A DNA stretch of 24,807 nt from Methanosarcinales archaeon (GCA_016649585.1 JAENXH010000002.1:1-24807); one strand, 5' to 3'; positions 10,946 to 19,075 are shown, numbered from the stretch's first letter. Translations and numbers: made by a program. Notes: a model not told the origin generated them from the sequence alone.

Positions 10946-12145
10946 TTAATGCATGCTCGCATTTATCCTGACATAATCATAGGTTAAATCGCAACCCCAC
11001 GCTGTCGCTTCCGCTTCTACTCCCGTTCCCATATCCACGTCAATGAATATCTCCTCGCCCTTCATTACGGTCCTCTCCGAATCTGACAAATCCAAAAATT
11101 CGCCGTTCTTCACTGCTAAAACTTCCTTCTCACCCTTTAAGCGTATAGATATTCCACTGAAGCTCCCATCTTCTGCAATAACGGAACTCCCGATAGCCGC
11201 AATTATACGACCACAGACAAGGTCGGGGCGTTCACCAAAAATAGCACTTTTCACTAACGGTGACCGGACTATTGATCGAGCTACTTCCCTTGCGTCCGCA
11301 ATGGATGGAGCGCCTTTTACCCTCACTTCTATAAACTTCGTTGCTCCTTCACCATCCCTCGCTATCAACTTCGCAAGCTCCTGACAAACAAAAGTTAATC
11401 CCGCTTTAAAATCAGCCTCGCTTATCTTTCCGCTTTTGCCCGTGGCTACAAGCAATACCGTATCGTTCGTGCTCATGTCCCCATCCACCACGGTCATATT
11501 GAATGAATTCTCAACCGCATCTTTCAAACTCCCGTTCAGCACTTCGTCATCCAAAGAAGCATCAGTATAAATAAAAGCGAGCATGGTGGCGGTAGTCATG
11601 TGCGGGGCGATCATCCCTGAGCCTTTTACAATTCCTCCTATTACCACCCGTTCATCATTGCCCGTATCGATACTAATCGCCGTCTCTTTATGGAACGTAT
11701 CTGTGGTCATTATAGCCTTTGCTGCTGCCGTGCTACCTTCTGCTCCAGAGGTTAATCCCTTCACGACTTCTCCAAGCTGCCCTTCTATTAAGCCCATATC
11801 CAATTGTGCCCCGATAGGGCCGGTAGAGAGAACAGCCACTTCTTCTTTATCCACGCCCAAGAATGACGAGGCAAGTTCTGCCATTTTTTCTGCATTTCTC
11901 ATCCCTCGCTCACCGGTAAAGCTATTTGCACAGCCGCTATTCGCAATTATTGCGCTTATTCTGCCCTTCTCAAGCTGCTTCTTCGTAAACCTCACGGGTG
12001 CGGCTTTTATTTTATTTGTGGTGTACATACCCGAGGCTTTGCCTTCCCCCTCTATCAAAGCTAACCCTTTATTACCCTCTTTTATTCCGTATGCCCTTAC
12101 GCCTTTCACAGCGCAAAGTCCACCTTTTATTACTTCCATCTTCAT
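10946..12145 (-). CDS. argJ: Glutamate N-acetyltransferase/amino-acid N-acetyltransferase
   Basis: ArgJ transfers acetyl groups from N-acetylornithine to glutamate (and often from acetyl-CoA) in arginine synthesis. It is made as a precursor that cleaves itself before a nucleophilic Thr. The 399-aa protein shows VKGVRAYGIKEG at the N-terminus, IIANSGCANSFTG, the oxyanion-hole region STGPIG (about 107-112), and IMTTDT. The cleavage site is MIAPHMTTATMLAF with Ala186/Thr187. The C-terminal VDMGTGVEAEATAWGCDLTY region is intact. The usual motif is GMIAPxMATMLAF, so two residues (TT) appear inserted just before the catalytic ATML. The start overlaps the stop of a 31-codon reading frame upstream by ATGA, suggesting coupled translation. 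Confidence 0.95.
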   Translation of the reverse strand: MKMEVIKGGLCAVKGVRAYGIKEGNKGLALIEGEGKASGMYTTNKIKAAPVRFTKKQLEKGRISAIIANSGCANSFTGERGMRNAEKMAELASSFLGVDKEEVAVLSTGPIGAQLDMGLIEGQLGEVVKGLTSGAEGSTAAAKAIMTTDTFHKETAISIDTGNDERVVIGGIVKGSGMIAPHMTTATMLAFIYTDASLDDEVLNGSLKDAVENSFNMTVVDGDMSTNDTVLLVATGKSGKISEADFKAGLTFVCQELAKLIARDGEGATKFIEVRVKGAPSIADAREVARSIVRSPLVKSAIFGERPDLVCGRIIAAIGSSVIAEDGSFSGISIRLKGEKEVLAVKNGEFLDLSDSERTVMKGEEIFIDVDMGTGVEAEATAWGCDLTYDYVRINASMH

Positions 12146-12237
12146 TTTCTTCTCTCTCTCCCCCTTTGAAGAGTAATGATATATCTTAACCAGATCTTAT
12201 ACGCTTCTTCGTGCCCCATCTCTCTAATCATGTCCAT
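12142..12237 (-). CDS. Small ORF (31 aa) coupled to argJ
   Basis: This short frame encodes MDMIREMGHEEAYKIWLRYI followed by a basic tail ending RGRERRK. Its TGA overlaps the argJ ATG (ATGA). A TATA-like element at 12255-12263 (minus strand) would start transcripts near 12232, so translation could begin leaderless at the first or second ATG (12237 or 12231). I recognise no family. It may be a real small protein, or a leader whose translation brings ribosomes to argJ. Chance is a reasonable alternative for a frame this short. Confidence 0.4.
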   Translation of the reverse strand: MDMIREMGHEEAYKIWLRYIITLQRGRERRK

Positions 12238-12248
12238 AAATCTCAAAT

Positions 12249-12264
12249 GAAAAATATTTAAATC
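12249..12264. promoter_or_regulatory. Shared TATA element for tRNA-Val and argJ
   Basis: GAAAAATATTTAAATC is a strong BRE/TATA match on the plus strand, about 26 bases before a start near 12285 for tRNA-Val. The core TATTTAAAT is nearly palindromic, so it can also serve the minus-strand small ORF and argJ. No other good candidate lies in 12146-12300. Confidence 0.55.
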
Positions 12265-12300
12265 ACTTCATGATTTATCCATTATAATAAAGTGAAAAAA

Positions 12301-12374
12301 GGGCTCGTGGTCTAGTTGGTTATGACACCGCCTTCACGAGGCGGAGGTCATGCGTTCGAATCGCATCGAGCCCA
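12301..12374 (+). tRNA. tRNA-Val (CAC)
   Basis: The cloverleaf is complete. The acceptor GGGCTCG pairs with CGAGCCC, the anticodon stem CCGCC/GGCGG encloses loop TTCACGA (anticodon CAC), the T arm is ATGCG-TTCGAAT-CGCAT, and the discriminator is A. CCA is not encoded. It is a single gene with its own promoter upstream and a T-rich tract directly downstream. No intron is present. Confidence 0.97.
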
Positions 12375-12375
12375 T

Positions 12376-12389
12376 CTTTTTTAGCTTTT
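12376..12389 (+). terminator. T-rich terminator of tRNA-Val
   Basis: CTTTTTTAGCTTTTT follows the tRNA by one or two bases. Oligo-T tracts terminate archaeal transcription without needing a hairpin. Confidence 0.6.
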
Positions 12390-12476
12390 TATCACTTCCA
12401 GCTCCAGCACTCTATTCTCTCCATGCTATTAACAACTAACTTCATGTATCTCAGGTTTTATTTTTTATCAGTTAGA

Positions 12477-12493
12477 ACGTATATGGTATATAA
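12477..12493 (+). promoter_or_regulatory. Candidate dnaG promoter
   Basis: ACGTATATGGTATATAA contains a TATA-like core at 12486-12493. A start near 12516 would leave about 10 bases before the ATG at 12527, or about 70 bases before the ATG at 12587. Confidence 0.4.
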
Positions 12494-12526
12494 CAGTAAT
12501 GGGAGAATCTTGTTGCTGGAATAGGC

Positions 12527-13774
12527 ATGGAGATGGTAAAGTTAAAAGGTAAAGGTGTAGATGAAACTTTAGAGGAGAAAAATAAAATGCATGATGTAGA
12601 TACAACAAAATACGTTATTCATGCTAACATCACAGCAGAGGGTTTTGTTGAGAAATCCGATGTGGTGGGCGCAATATTTGGTCAAACAGAAGGATTATTA
12701 GGTGAAGAATTGGACCTGAGAGATTTGCAGAAGAGTAGCAGAATAGGCAGAATCGAGGTGAACGTAGAGTCGAAAGGCGGGAAGTCAAGTGGAGAGATAC
12801 TCATACCTTCTGGTTTAGACAAGGTAGAAACCGCAATACTGGCTGCTTCTTTGGAGACTATAGATAGGGTAGGTCCTTGTATCGCGAATGTGGGGGTTGA
12901 AAAGATAGAGGACATAAGAGCGACCAAGAGGAAGAGGATTACAGAGCGAGCAAAACAGCTCATGCATGAAGCTGTGGAGAAGGGCATAGATAGTGACACG
13001 ATGGTGAACGAAGTGAAGCAGGCAGTAAGAATGGAGGAGATAACGTATTACAAGGGACTGCCAGCGGGTCCAAATGTAGAGAGTTCTGATGCTATATTGG
13101 TGGTGGAAGGGAGAGCGGATGTGTTAAATCTGCTTAAATATGGGATTAAAAACACAATAGCTGTGGAAGGCACAAATATCTCCCCGTTGATAAACAAACT
13201 GAGCAAGAGGAAGACCTTTACAGCCTTCGTAGATGGTGATCGAGGCGGTGACCTTATCTTGAAGGAGCTTTTACAGGTCGCTGATGTAGATTATATTGCA
13301 GCGACGCCTGAGGGAAGAAGTGTGGAGGACATGACATACAAGGAAATAACGAAAGCACTGCATAATAAAACACCAGTAGAACAGCAGGAATACGGTAAGG
13401 GAAAAAAAGAGGCAGAGAAAGAGCCGCAGAGAGTAATACAAAGAAAGAAAACCAAGGAGGCTACGGCTAAAGAGGAAAAGGAAACAACTCCAAACCCGTT
13501 TAAAACACATCTCGAAGAACTCGAAGGTACGTTTAAGGCACGGCTGTTAGATAAAGAGCAAAAAATACTAAAGGAGACTACTGTAAGAGATCTCGCAAAA
13601 GAATTGAAGGAAACGACCGAAAATGCAAATTGCGTGGTGTTCGACGGTGTAATCACACAGAGAATTGTGGATATCGCAAAGGAGAAGGCGTTGGAATACG
13701 TGGTGGGGATAAAAATAGGCGATGTCGTCAAAATGCCGACGTCTCTGAAGGTACTAACCTCTGAGTCCGCCTGA
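12527..13774 (+). CDS. dnaG: Archaeal DnaG-like primase / exosome subunit
   Basis: This is a Toprim-domain protein of up to 415 aa. The archaeal family core starts at TTKYVIHANITAEGFVEKSD and continues VVGAIFGQTEGLLG. The Toprim metal site is seen in ILVVEGRADVLNLL (Glu) and FVDGDRGGD (Asp-x-Asp), followed by a low-complexity Lys/Glu linker and a C-terminal domain (LEELEGTFKARLL to VVGIKIGDVVKM). In archaea this protein is mainly a stable component of the RNA exosome, with primase activity also reported. Start choice is uncertain. The ATG at 12587 (MHDVDTTKYV, 395 aa) has AGAGGAG about 10 bases upstream and matches homologue N-termini better; the ATG at 12527 has no clear ribosome site. It converges on the PAC2 gene with a gap of about 50 bases. 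Confidence 0.93.
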   Translation: MEMVKLKGKGVDETLEEKNKMHDVDTTKYVIHANITAEGFVEKSDVVGAIFGQTEGLLGEELDLRDLQKSSRIGRIEVNVESKGGKSSGEILIPSGLDKVETAILAASLETIDRVGPCIANVGVEKIEDIRATKRKRITERAKQLMHEAVEKGIDSDTMVNEVKQAVRMEEITYYKGLPAGPNVESSDAILVVEGRADVLNLLKYGIKNTIAVEGTNISPLINKLSKRKTFTAFVDGDRGGDLILKELLQVADVDYIAATPEGRSVEDMTYKEITKALHNKTPVEQQEYGKGKKEAEKEPQRVIQRKKTKEATAKEEKETTPNPFKTHLEELEGTFKARLLDKEQKILKETTVRDLAKELKETTENANCVVFDGVITQRIVDIAKEKALEYVVGIKIGDVVKMPTSLKVLTSESA

Positions 13775-13827
13775 CAACAGCAGCGGGGAATAAGTATTGC
13801 CGTATTATATTTGCACTTTGCGTGCAG

Positions 13828-14586
13828 TTATCTAATGTAGCCCAGCTCTTCCTCCCTCATCCGTGGAATCTGTGCTTGCTCCATCTCTTTCAGTCGCTCG
13901 ATGACCTTTTCCATCTCTTCCGCACGGTCTTTCATAGCCTGCATGTTCAGCTCAAGATTTAATGCACGGCACAATACGGTGAGAACTGCCTGTGCGCTCT
14001 TGGGATCTACTAAATAACCGGAGGTCATACCCAGTAAACATACCGCTGGAATATCCCGCAGTTGCCCAAGACCTAACAAAAGCCCTGAAGCTCCTACTAT
14101 ACTCCCACCCGGCTCTTCCTCTCTGAATTCCACGCCATATTTCTTCATCTCCTCCACAAGTTCCGCTTTATTCGCAGCTCCAAGCACCGTTTGTTTTTCC
14201 ACAAGCTGACCTATACCATATCCTCCCAGTGTGTATATACGAGAAACCTCATACTGTTGTGCAATGTCGAGAAACGTCTCTGTGATAAGATAATGCCCCT
14301 CATTCGTAACGCTCTGCTGGTCACCGCTAAGGATTAATAAGTCTTGCTCCTTTGACTTGCAGGCATAGAGCTCGTTTTTACTTAAACTAACCGTTCCATC
14401 GTTTTTTACCAATACCTGTGGTGGAAAATGCCATGAGTAGAGCTCAAGTATCTTCTCAGCATTCAGCTCGTGTATTATATGCTCGGCTACTAATTTCCCA
14501 ACGTTTCCTACGCCCGGAAGCCCCTCTATCATTACGGGCTTGTTCAATTTTGCCTTTTTAAACTCGTGTATTTCTATCTCATCCAT
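13828..14586 (-). CDS. PAC2-family protein (proteasome assembly chaperone-like)
   Basis: This 252-aa soluble protein belongs to the PAC2 / COG2047-type family. The N-terminus is typical (KPVMIEGLPGVGNVGKLVAE), followed by IYTLGGYGIGQ and GASGLLLGLGQLRDIPAVCLLGMTSGYLVDPKSAQAVL. The end is a predicted helix rich in Met and Glu (ELNMQAMKDRAEEMEKVIER). Archaeal members are proposed or shown to help proteasome assembly; the exact role here is inferred from family. It is the last gene of the priS cluster. Its ATG overlaps the end of nop10 by 8 bases, so it is probably translated from the same mRNA. Confidence 0.85.
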   Translation of the reverse strand: MDEIEIHEFKKAKLNKPVMIEGLPGVGNVGKLVAEHIIHELNAEKILELYSWHFPPQVLVKNDGTVSLSKNELYACKSKEQDLLILSGDQQSVTNEGHYLITETFLDIAQQYEVSRIYTLGGYGIGQLVEKQTVLGAANKAELVEEMKKYGVEFREEEPGGSIVGASGLLLGLGQLRDIPAVCLLGMTSGYLVDPKSAQAVLTVLCRALNLELNMQAMKDRAEEMEKVIERLKEMEQAQIPRMREEELGYIR

Positions 14587-14734
14587 ATTTCATCATCCTT
14601 CTATATTTCCCATAAGGATCTTTAGGGGAGAACCTCGGAGGTTTTGGATTATTCGTCGCACTACCACACTTCTCGCATATCTCCTTCAGAGTATACTCTC
14701 CGCATACCACACATTTCCTTATCTTTGACTTCAT
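14579..14734 (-). CDS. nop10: H/ACA RNA-protein complex component Nop10
   Basis: This 51-aa protein was found by direct reading because of its small size. It begins MKSKIRKCVVCGEYTLKEIC and contains one pair of Cys-x2-Cys knuckles (CVVC and CEKC), as in archaeal Nop10, followed by the conserved basic tail (KPPRFSPKDPYGKYRR). Nop10 supports Cbf5 in guide-RNA-directed pseudouridylation of rRNA. It overlaps the downstream PAC2 gene by 8 bases and follows aIF2-alpha by about 80 bases, an order conserved in many archaea. Length and motifs are as expected for the family. Confidence 0.95.
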   Translation of the reverse strand: MKSKIRKCVVCGEYTLKEICEKCGSATNNPKPPRFSPKDPYGKYRRMMKYG

Positions 14735-14815
14735 TAAAAACTTTCCCAAATACGTACCTTGATAGTTATGAAAGAATAAGTTATCACTCAGTGCTGCTTT
14801 TCTCGTTTAGAAGTG

Positions 14816-15634
14816 CTAAGAAAGATTCCGATAGAACTTTCCAGATCCTTCGTTTCTTTTGATTACCTCGATAGCAGTATTCGCCGCGTCGCTCAATACG
14901 CTTTCGGCCTCTTTGTAATTGGGAGCTTTGACACGTATCTTATACCTCGGTGTACCGATGTAGAAGCATTCCACTGAGGTGCCGTTGGTCGTTCCTGAGG
15001 GTTTTGTTTTTATCACCTCTTCTGCCTTCATCAATGCTTCTTTTATTATCTCCACACCGTCAGGCAAAGGACATTTAAGCTCCACATACCCGTTTATCTG
15101 AACAGAAGGGGGTTTTACGTTAGCACAGGCTATCTCGTGTATTGCATCCGCGTGTTCTTCATTTATTCCGAGTTCAAGCAACGCTCCTTTACCAACCTGC
15201 ACAACCTCCTCGAATGCATCATAAAGGCTGCCGTAAGCATCCAACAAGGTTATCTCAATCGCTTCGAGTTCCTCTTTGCTCATCTTAATTTTAGAGGTTG
15301 GCGCAACGAGGGCGAGATTGAGCCACTTCTTCGCTTTCTTCTCGTTCTTCCACTCTTTTATCCTCTGCCGTTTCTGGCCGTCTTTCACCGCCTTTAAAGA
15401 TAAATCTATATGCCCTCTCCGGTCATCCACGTAGAGCACTTTACATACGATTTTCTGCCCCTCTCGTACGTGATCCCGCAGATGTTTCACCCAGCCAGAG
15501 GATACTTGAGCGATGTGGATAAGCCCTTCTTTGTCATCATATTCTTCAAGCGTAACAAAAACACCAAAATTCTCAAGCTCTCTTACCGTGCAAATGACTA
15601 ATTCCCCCCGCTCCGGCCAATCGTCCCGTACCAT
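14816..15634 (-). CDS. eif2a: Translation initiation factor aIF2, alpha subunit
   Basis: This subunit of the archaeal initiator-tRNA-binding factor aIF2 contributes to Met-tRNAi and mRNA contacts. The 272-aa length is normal. Residues of about 1-85 form the S1/OB domain (GELVICTVRELENFGVFVTL, GLIHIAQVSSGW, GHIDLSLK). A helical domain follows (KEWKNEKKAKKWLNLAL onward), then the C-terminal alpha-beta domain (YFIGTPRYKIRVKAP-like, here CFYIGTPRYKIRVKAPNYKE), which binds aIF2-gamma. The start ATG lies 3 bases after the S27e stop, so translation is probably coupled. Confidence 0.96.
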   Translation of the reverse strand: MVRDDWPERGELVICTVRELENFGVFVTLEEYDDKEGLIHIAQVSSGWVKHLRDHVREGQKIVCKVLYVDDRRGHIDLSLKAVKDGQKRQRIKEWKNEKKAKKWLNLALVAPTSKIKMSKEELEAIEITLLDAYGSLYDAFEEVVQVGKGALLELGINEEHADAIHEIACANVKPPSVQINGYVELKCPLPDGVEIIKEALMKAEEVIKTKPSGTTNGTSVECFYIGTPRYKIRVKAPNYKEAESVLSDAANTAIEVIKRNEGSGKFYRNLS

Positions 15635-15637
15635 CTT

Positions 15638-15817
15638 CTATGTAAGAACCTCTATTATCTCGCCTTTTATCTCTGCTTTCCCCCCTCTCGGTTCAACCAA
15701 GGTTCTCCCGCAGACATTGCATTTCACACTCGTCGATGCATGATCAAATACGACCTGTTCATTTTCACAGTCGTTGCATTTGACCCTTAAAAATTTGCTA
15801 CCCGTTTTTTTCTCCAT
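15638..15817 (-). CDS. rps27e: Ribosomal protein eS27 (S27e)
   Basis: This 59-aa small-subunit protein was read directly. It begins MEKKTGSKFLRVKCNDC and has a zinc ribbon with CNDC and CNVC pairs, followed by the typical end (GRTLVEPRGGKAEIKGEIIE). It lies 3 bases after the L44e stop and 3 bases before aIF2-alpha, inside the tightly packed cluster. Both length and Cys spacing are as expected for the archaeal family. Confidence 0.96.
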   Translation of the reverse strand: MEKKTGSKFLRVKCNDCENEQVVFDHASTSVKCNVCGRTLVEPRGGKAEIKGEIIEVLT

Positions 15818-15820
15818 TTT

Positions 15821-16099
15821 TTACTCCACTAACTCAAGCTTAGATACCCTGAAGCCTTTTCTTTGATGAGATTTCTTGCATTCCGTGCACTTATAACGGA
15901 GAAAAACCTTTTTTGTTGGCTTATCTCCCCCTGGAACTTTTGAGAATTTTCCCGCATTACCTATGCCGGACCTGCGTTTCTTCTGTCTTACTATCCAGTT
16001 CAAGGAAGAAGCTCTTCCCTTTTTTACCTTATCCACGTCGTGTACGGTATGTTTCCCACAGATAGGGCAGTAAATCCTCATGTGTTTTGGCATCTTCAT
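15821..16099 (-). CDS. rpl44e: Ribosomal protein eL42 (L44e)
   Basis: This large-subunit protein of 92 aa (90 if the second Met is used) binds zinc through CPIC near the N-terminus (HMRIYCPICGKHTVHDVDK) and CTEC near the C-terminus (RYKCTECKKSHQRKGFR). The middle is very basic. Its ATG overlaps the GINS stop by 4 bases (ATGA). Presence next to S27e and aIF2-alpha is the standard archaeal arrangement. Confidence 0.97.
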   Translation of the reverse strand: MKMPKHMRIYCPICGKHTVHDVDKVKKGRASSLNWIVRQKKRRSGIGNAGKFSKVPGGDKPTKKVFLRYKCTECKKSHQRKGFRVSKLELVE

Positions 16100-16743
16100 T
16101 TTTCTATCTCGTGTTCACCTCCTCCATCCTCTTTTTTTCCTTCGAATCGCTCTGCAACCCCTCGCTTGCACAGTATCTCAGCGTTGGTCTTTGGCAACAT
16201 AATAACATCTTCTCTTTTCACTTTATAAATTCTTCCGTCGGTGCCCATGAAGGTGGGGAGGTCTTCTAATATCCGAACGATATGCAGTTCTTCAGTTCCG
16301 TCTTTGTCAGGGAGAGGTTCAGCAGACGTTTTAAAGACGTGCCATGAAGGTTCCTTCTCTTCTTTTACTTCTTCACTTTCGCTTTCTTTCTCGTCCAACA
16401 TCAATGCAAATAGCCTTTCCTTGCCTTCGTCTACATGATGTTTTACACCCTCAAATAGCCGCTCTTCTTCCTCTAACATCCCCTTAGGTGGTGTTTTCAT
16501 GCCCGAACTGGCGAGTTTTACTATCTTTCCTACACGTCTACTGATTATATCCTCCACTTTCATCCTCGCACTCCTTATTTCATCTTCCACATGCTCGCTC
16601 CACCGTTCATCCGCTTCTTTCTTCTCCGCATCCAAACTCTCGAGGTATTCCCTCACAGCCTCACAGAAGTCCACCGGTAATTCTTGCAGTGATCCCGTGT
16701 CCTTCTCCTTGCGTAAGATCGCACCGAGCGCCTCTATATCCAT
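16096..16743 (-). CDS. gins51: DNA replication complex GINS subunit (Gins51 type)
   Basis: GINS joins MCM helicase and GAN/Cdc45-like nuclease in the replicative helicase complex. The 215-aa protein has an alpha-helical A domain first (about 1-110: MDIEALGAILRKEKDTGSLQ, RRVGKIVKLASSG, MLEEEERLFEGVK), an acidic linker (EKESESEEVKEEKEPSWHVF), and a small B domain at the C-terminus (VRILEDLPTFMGTDGRIYKV, LPKTNAEILCKRGVAERFE). The A-then-B order marks the Gins51 (Sld5/Psf1-like) type rather than Gins23. It lies 57 bases after priS and overlaps L44e by 4 bases. Confidence 0.9.
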   Translation of the reverse strand: MDIEALGAILRKEKDTGSLQELPVDFCEAVREYLESLDAEKKEADERWSEHVEDEIRSARMKVEDIISRRVGKIVKLASSGMKTPPKGMLEEEERLFEGVKHHVDEGKERLFALMLDEKESESEEVKEEKEPSWHVFKTSAEPLPDKDGTEELHIVRILEDLPTFMGTDGRIYKVKREDVIMLPKTNAEILCKRGVAERFEGKKEDGGGEHEIEK

Positions 16744-16800
16744 CGCACTTTTTGTTTTAAGAAAGACGCTTTACTAAGAAAAAACATTTTCGTTTCTGTT

Positions 16801-18021
16801 TTACTTAATTTCCGCAACACCTCTACAGAAAAAATAAAGAGCAACGTGCTCTGGCACCGAAGCAATTTCGCCTTCTTCCACCTTATAGCTATCACCTTTC
16901 AGCTTTATTGCAGAGTCTCGAGCAACGCTTATTTCAACTGGCGAATCTCCGAATACCACAGCATCCGCTAACGGGTCGAACTCCTTAAAGGTTTCAATTG
17001 TTAAAGGTTGTGTCCTCAAACTCGATTTTCCGTGTAGTGAGCCGGGCAGCCGTATAAGCCTTTTTACATCTGCAGTAACCGGTTCATCTATTCTATCTGC
17101 GGATTTCACGCGGACGATTTTTGTTACCGTTTTTGCTATCCCTGTCCATATCGGCTTGGCGAACAGGGGGATTTGGCCTCGCTCTATTCTTCTCATCATA
17201 GTCTCATCCTTTGCAATTCGTAGTATCTCTTGCGCCTTCTTCCTGTTCATCTCTCCAACATCTCTTACCATTTTTATAGCCTGCTCTTCTTCCATCACCG
17301 CTATCTCATGAAGGAACTCTATCAATTCGTTAAAAACTCGTTTCTCCCACCCCCCAGCGGATATCAATTTACCCCATCCCTCTGGTATAAACCTCAAATC
17401 CTCTTTCCCCAACACTTTAGCACCACGCTTCTTTTCCTTCAAATCCGCAACCAAAAAACTATCTATATCAAGCCCGGTTGCCATGACATAATCAACAATC
17501 TCCCTTCTTTCTCGGCTTCCAAGTCCGCGCACCCCGCCCGTATTTATGTGGATATGATAGCCTCGTGACCCCGAAAATGCCAGTTTTATATCCTCCCCAG
17601 CAAATCCAAAATCGTTGATTAAGAAGTCAATCAGTTTCAGCGTTTCTTTTTTCACGAGCCCCAACAAATCCTCATAAGAATATCGCGGAAGCTCTGCTTC
17701 ACTTACGATATGGTCTGCATCGAGGTCAAAAATCAAGTCAGCACCGAGCCAGCCCTTTTTTGCCATATCTGCTGAGGGATATTTGTAAAGAGCGGTGGAG
17801 TAATATGCATGGGCAGGGGCATTTTCTCTAAGGTACTTCACCAAGTTATCCTCCGTGGTAAACGATGTATGCCTTCGCATCACGAGTTTTGTAGGAAAAT
17901 ATTTGTCAAAGAGAACAAAACCCCACTCTCGCATCCAGAAATCTTTCGGAGGTTCTATCATAGCCCGCTTATAATACTCCCTAAATTTACTAGTCACAAA
18001 TAGTTTTGTATCCTCGTTCAT
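16801..18021 (-). CDS. priS: DNA primase, catalytic small subunit
   Basis: PriS makes RNA (and DNA) primers as the catalytic half of the archaeal/eukaryotic primase, with PriL encoded elsewhere. The 406-aa protein shows the metal triad region DLIFDLDADHI (Asp99, Asp101), the nucleotide-binding SGSRGYHIHI around 150-159, and the third acidic region before RLIRLPGSLHGKSSL. The start at 18021 lies about 20-25 bases after an AT-rich TATA-like stretch (CAATATCAATAAAAATGC, about 18040-18055), so its leader is short. It is the first gene of a seven-gene block ending with the PAC2 gene. hisG is divergent. Confidence 0.97.
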   Translation of the reverse strand: MNEDTKLFVTSKFREYYKRAMIEPPKDFWMREWGFVLFDKYFPTKLVMRRHTSFTTEDNLVKYLRENAPAHAYYSTALYKYPSADMAKKGWLGADLIFDLDADHIVSEAELPRYSYEDLLGLVKKETLKLIDFLINDFGFAGEDIKLAFSGSRGYHIHINTGGVRGLGSRERREIVDYVMATGLDIDSFLVADLKEKKRGAKVLGKEDLRFIPEGWGKLISAGGWEKRVFNELIEFLHEIAVMEEEQAIKMVRDVGEMNRKKAQEILRIAKDETMMRRIERGQIPLFAKPIWTGIAKTVTKIVRVKSADRIDEPVTADVKRLIRLPGSLHGKSSLRTQPLTIETFKEFDPLADAVVFGDSPVEISVARDSAIKLKGDSYKVEEGEIASVPEHVALYFFCRGVAEIK

Positions 18022-18146
18022 CTTTTACGTGCGAAGCATTTTTATTGATATTGAAAAACGACTCTCAATTCACCTTAGACCTTGAATTTATCTCATTCTT
18101 CATATAGTTATACATAAGATCCCTCCGATTTTCATAGTACAATAAT

Positions 18147-18157
18147 CTAAATAAAGA
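18147..18157 (+). promoter_or_regulatory. Possible hisG promoter
   Basis: CTAAATAAAG is TATA-like and would start transcripts near 18177, about 10 bases before hisG. A second candidate (ATATAGTTATACATAAG, near 18100) would give a longer leader. I cannot decide between them. Confidence 0.3.
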
Positions 18158-18187
18158 TAAAAAGAGAAAAAAGGAAAAATAGGGAAG

Positions 18188-19075
18188 ATGATAACCATAG
18201 CGATTCCGAAGGGCAGTTTAGAAGCACAAACCCTGCTATTGTTCAAGCAGGCAGATCTGGAGGTAAAAGTAACGAGTCGGGAATACAACCCGAAGATAGA
18301 GGACCCGAGGATAGAGAAGGTGAAGATACTGCGACCGCAGGAGATACCAGAATACGTCGAGAAAGGGTATTTTGACATGGGCATAACCGGTAAAGATTGG
18401 ATAGAGGAACGGGGGGCGGACGTCGTGGAAATAGCGGATATGAGATACAGCAAAGCTGCAGAGAAAGAAAGCACTGTGAACATCGTCCTGGCAGTCCAGG
18501 CGGATAGAACGGATATAAAAGAAGCCAAAGACATGAAACCGCACAGTAAAATAAGCACCGAATATCCCCACCTTACCAAATCGTTCTTTGAGAAGCTTGG
18601 CATTCCCGTGCAGATATTTTTCTCTTACGGCGCTACCGAAGCGAAGGATATGATGGACGGCATAGTCGAGCTTACGGAGACCGGAGAGACCCTACAGAAG
18701 AACAACTGGCGGATAATCGCTACCATGCTGGAATCGTCCACGAAGTTGATTGCGAATAAGGATTCGTGGCGTGATGCGGAGAAGAGGAAGGAGATGGAAG
18801 AGATAAGAACCTTGCTTTCCGGCGTGCTCGAAGCGCGCGGCAAGGTCCTGCTCAGCATGAACGTCGCAGAGGATATGTTGAAGGATGTGATGTCCGTGCT
18901 CCCGGCAATGAAAAGACCCACCATCTCCCAACTGTATGATTCTGATAACCCCAATAGGTATTACGCGGTGGAAACGGTGGTGAGCAAGCGCGAGGTGAAT
19001 ATTTTAATACCGATGTTGAAGTGCATGGGTGCAGAGGACATTATCGAGATAGATATCACCAAGATCGTGAAGTGA
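18188..19075 (+). CDS. hisG: ATP phosphoribosyltransferase, long form
   Basis: HisG catalyses the first step of histidine synthesis, joining ATP and PRPP. The 295-aa length is the long form with its own C-terminal regulatory domain (about 210-295: ARGKVLLSMNVAEDMLKDVM to DIIEIDITKIVK), which senses histidine, so no HisZ partner is needed. The catalytic part has MITIAIPKGSLE, YFDMGITGKDWIEERGADVV, EYPHLTKSFFEKLGI, and the PRPP-binding motif DGIVELTETGETL. AGGGAAG lies a few bases before the ATG. It stands alone: no other his genes are adjacent. priS is divergent with a gap of about 165 bases. Confidence 0.96.
   Translation: MITIAIPKGSLEAQTLLLFKQADLEVKVTSREYNPKIEDPRIEKVKILRPQEIPEYVEKGYFDMGITGKDWIEERGADVVEIADMRYSKAAEKESTVNIVLAVQADRTDIKEAKDMKPHSKISTEYPHLTKSFFEKLGIPVQIFFSYGATEAKDMMDGIVELTETGETLQKNNWRIIATMLESSTKLIANKDSWRDAEKRKEMEEIRTLLSGVLEARGKVLLSMNVAEDMLKDVMSVLPAMKRPTISQLYDSDNPNRYYAVETVVSKREVNILIPMLKCMGAEDIIEIDITKIVK

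Noticed and set aside
11583..12176. 197-codon plus-strand frame opposite argJ
   Set aside because: It is antisense to the conserved ArgJ catalytic region, with composition typical of a shadow frame.
18100..18603. 167-codon minus-strand frame opposite hisG
   Set aside because: It is antisense to the HisG catalytic domain and would begin within it.
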